Assembly: GCA_963514095.1 (NCBI GenBank)
Contig: OY741280.1
Location: 21,424,554 to 21,488,553, forward strand
Source of the DNA: Eutrigla gurnardus
Taxonomy: Eukaryota > Chordata > Actinopteri > Perciformes > Triglidae
Reading direction: 5' to 3'
DNA length: 64,000 bases
Shown here: positions 63,112-64,000 of the stretch, piece after piece
Position numbering within the stretch: position 1 is the stretch's first letter
How the letters are laid out: every line of letters begins with the position of its first letter
The notes under the pieces: generated by a model
Database searches by the model: none
What the model saw: the letters and a program-made list of their open reading frames with translations, nothing else
What the model was told of the DNA's origin: nothing
Made by a program: the position numbers and the translations under genes

Positions 63112-63467
63112 GTGTTCTTAAACATCCAGACAGGTTTATCCAGCCATACAGAGACTCTGGAGGGTCAGTACTGGTAAAGCTAACAGAGACTTTCTAAACA
63201 CCATAAAGGAACTCTCCGTTTCTCGATGTTTCTACTGACGCCAAGCGCCATTTTGCTAAAAGACAAACATCTGGTTTTGCAGTTACTTGGTGCGTAACCT
63301 ACAAAATAAAAGCACATAAACTTACATTACAAAAATAATATTGAATTTTTCTTGCACTTGCATCTTTCTTACTAGCCATGTTTAGATCATCTGACTAAAG
63401 GTTGGGCGTCCTGCTACATTAAAGTAGGGGGTAATTAGCTCAATTCCAAAACTAAACAAATATATAA

Positions 63468-63468
<1 letters not shown>

Positions 63469-63539
<71 letters not shown>
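63469..63539. repeat. (AC)n near zinc-finger promoter, unit E
   Basis: The longest of the three equivalent tracts, about 35 units. Confidence 0.9.
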
Positions 63540-63540
<1 letters not shown>

Positions 63541-63666
63541 CATAGAGCAGCCTGTTACATCAATGAAAACACACTAGGAACTCTTGTTTGTTGTCGACAG
63601 CCAGACTGAACACAAGCAGACTAAGACACTACTGCAGAGTATGTGAGCTTCATTCATACATTTCTG

Positions 63667-63985
63667 CACATTTACATTTACATTTAGGTCATTTAGCAGA
63701 CGCTTTTGTCCAAAGCGACTTACAATAAGTACATTTGTCAAAAGAAGGAAACAAAGAAACCACAACATATCATTGCCGATAAAGTAAGAGCTAAAAATAG
63801 AACAAGTGTTAGATCCTCATCTGAGTGAAGTAGTACCTTAAGAGCAACAGTGCTACGATCAGAGTGCTATAGTTTTTTTTTTTGGGGGGGGGGGGGGGGA
63901 GTTGTTAGTGGGTCATGCTATGTAGAGTCGAGGTGAAGTCTGAACAGGTGAGTCTTGAGCCTTTTTCGGAAGATAGCAAATGACT
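63667..63985 (-). mobile_element. L2 LINE tail, - orientation, right of zinc-finger block 3
   Basis: Same L2 end with T-run and G-run as at 34167. The following CATTACATTGC starts the upstream region of a further class I unit. Confidence 0.8.
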
Positions 63986-64000
63986 CTGACATTACATTGC

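Overview
The window is teleost fish nuclear DNA, probably from a percomorph-type fish; I cannot name the species. Its backbone is a tandem array of MHC class I genes of the teleost U-lineage type, all on the + strand. Each gene has a leader exon, alpha-1, alpha-2, Ig-like alpha-3 and transmembrane exons joined by phase-1 introns. The 3' half of copy A (exons 7234-9932) is followed by complete copies B (12980-20443), C (24073-30963), D (34846-45562, a pseudogene through a nonsense codon in alpha-3) and E (54272-60582). The window ends just where the upstream region of a sixth copy would begin. Copies A and B have extra cytoplasmic-tail exons, and B has a duplicated tail exon. Copies C, D and E stop inside the transmembrane exon and have a very short tail.

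After each of C, D and E there is a six-finger C2H2 zinc-finger ORF on the - strand (32911, 47548 and 62374 onward). Each lies between two oppositely oriented L2-type LINE tails and is divergent to the next class I promoter. The repeated unit is therefore class I gene plus antisense zinc-finger gene. Upstream of B and C only the zinc-finger 5' region survives. The class I upstream regions carry an ISRE-like box, a CRE/X2-like box and an inverted CCAAT (Y-like) box. These boxes are best preserved in B and decayed to different degrees in C, D and E.

The size differences between copies come mostly from nested transposons. A intron 2 has a BEL/Pao LTR element (553-6584) inside an L2 LINE inside a hAT-like element. 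B intron 3 has a hAT-like terminus and a Kolobok-like DNA transposon flanked by TTAA. C and D intron 3 have the same L2 insertion. D intron 1 has an LTR-like element split by a full RTE (Rex3-like) LINE, plus a hAT element. E intron 1 has the same hAT site plus a THAP-bearing palindromic element and other debris. A Ty3/gypsy element with LTRs that look identical (49182-53947) is inserted just upstream of E.

D shares the intron-1 hAT with E but shares the intron-3 L2 with C, while E keeps an empty L2 site. The array has therefore exchanged segments by unequal crossover or gene conversion. All coordinates and translations were read by eye. Family names rest on recognised motifs, not on searches.
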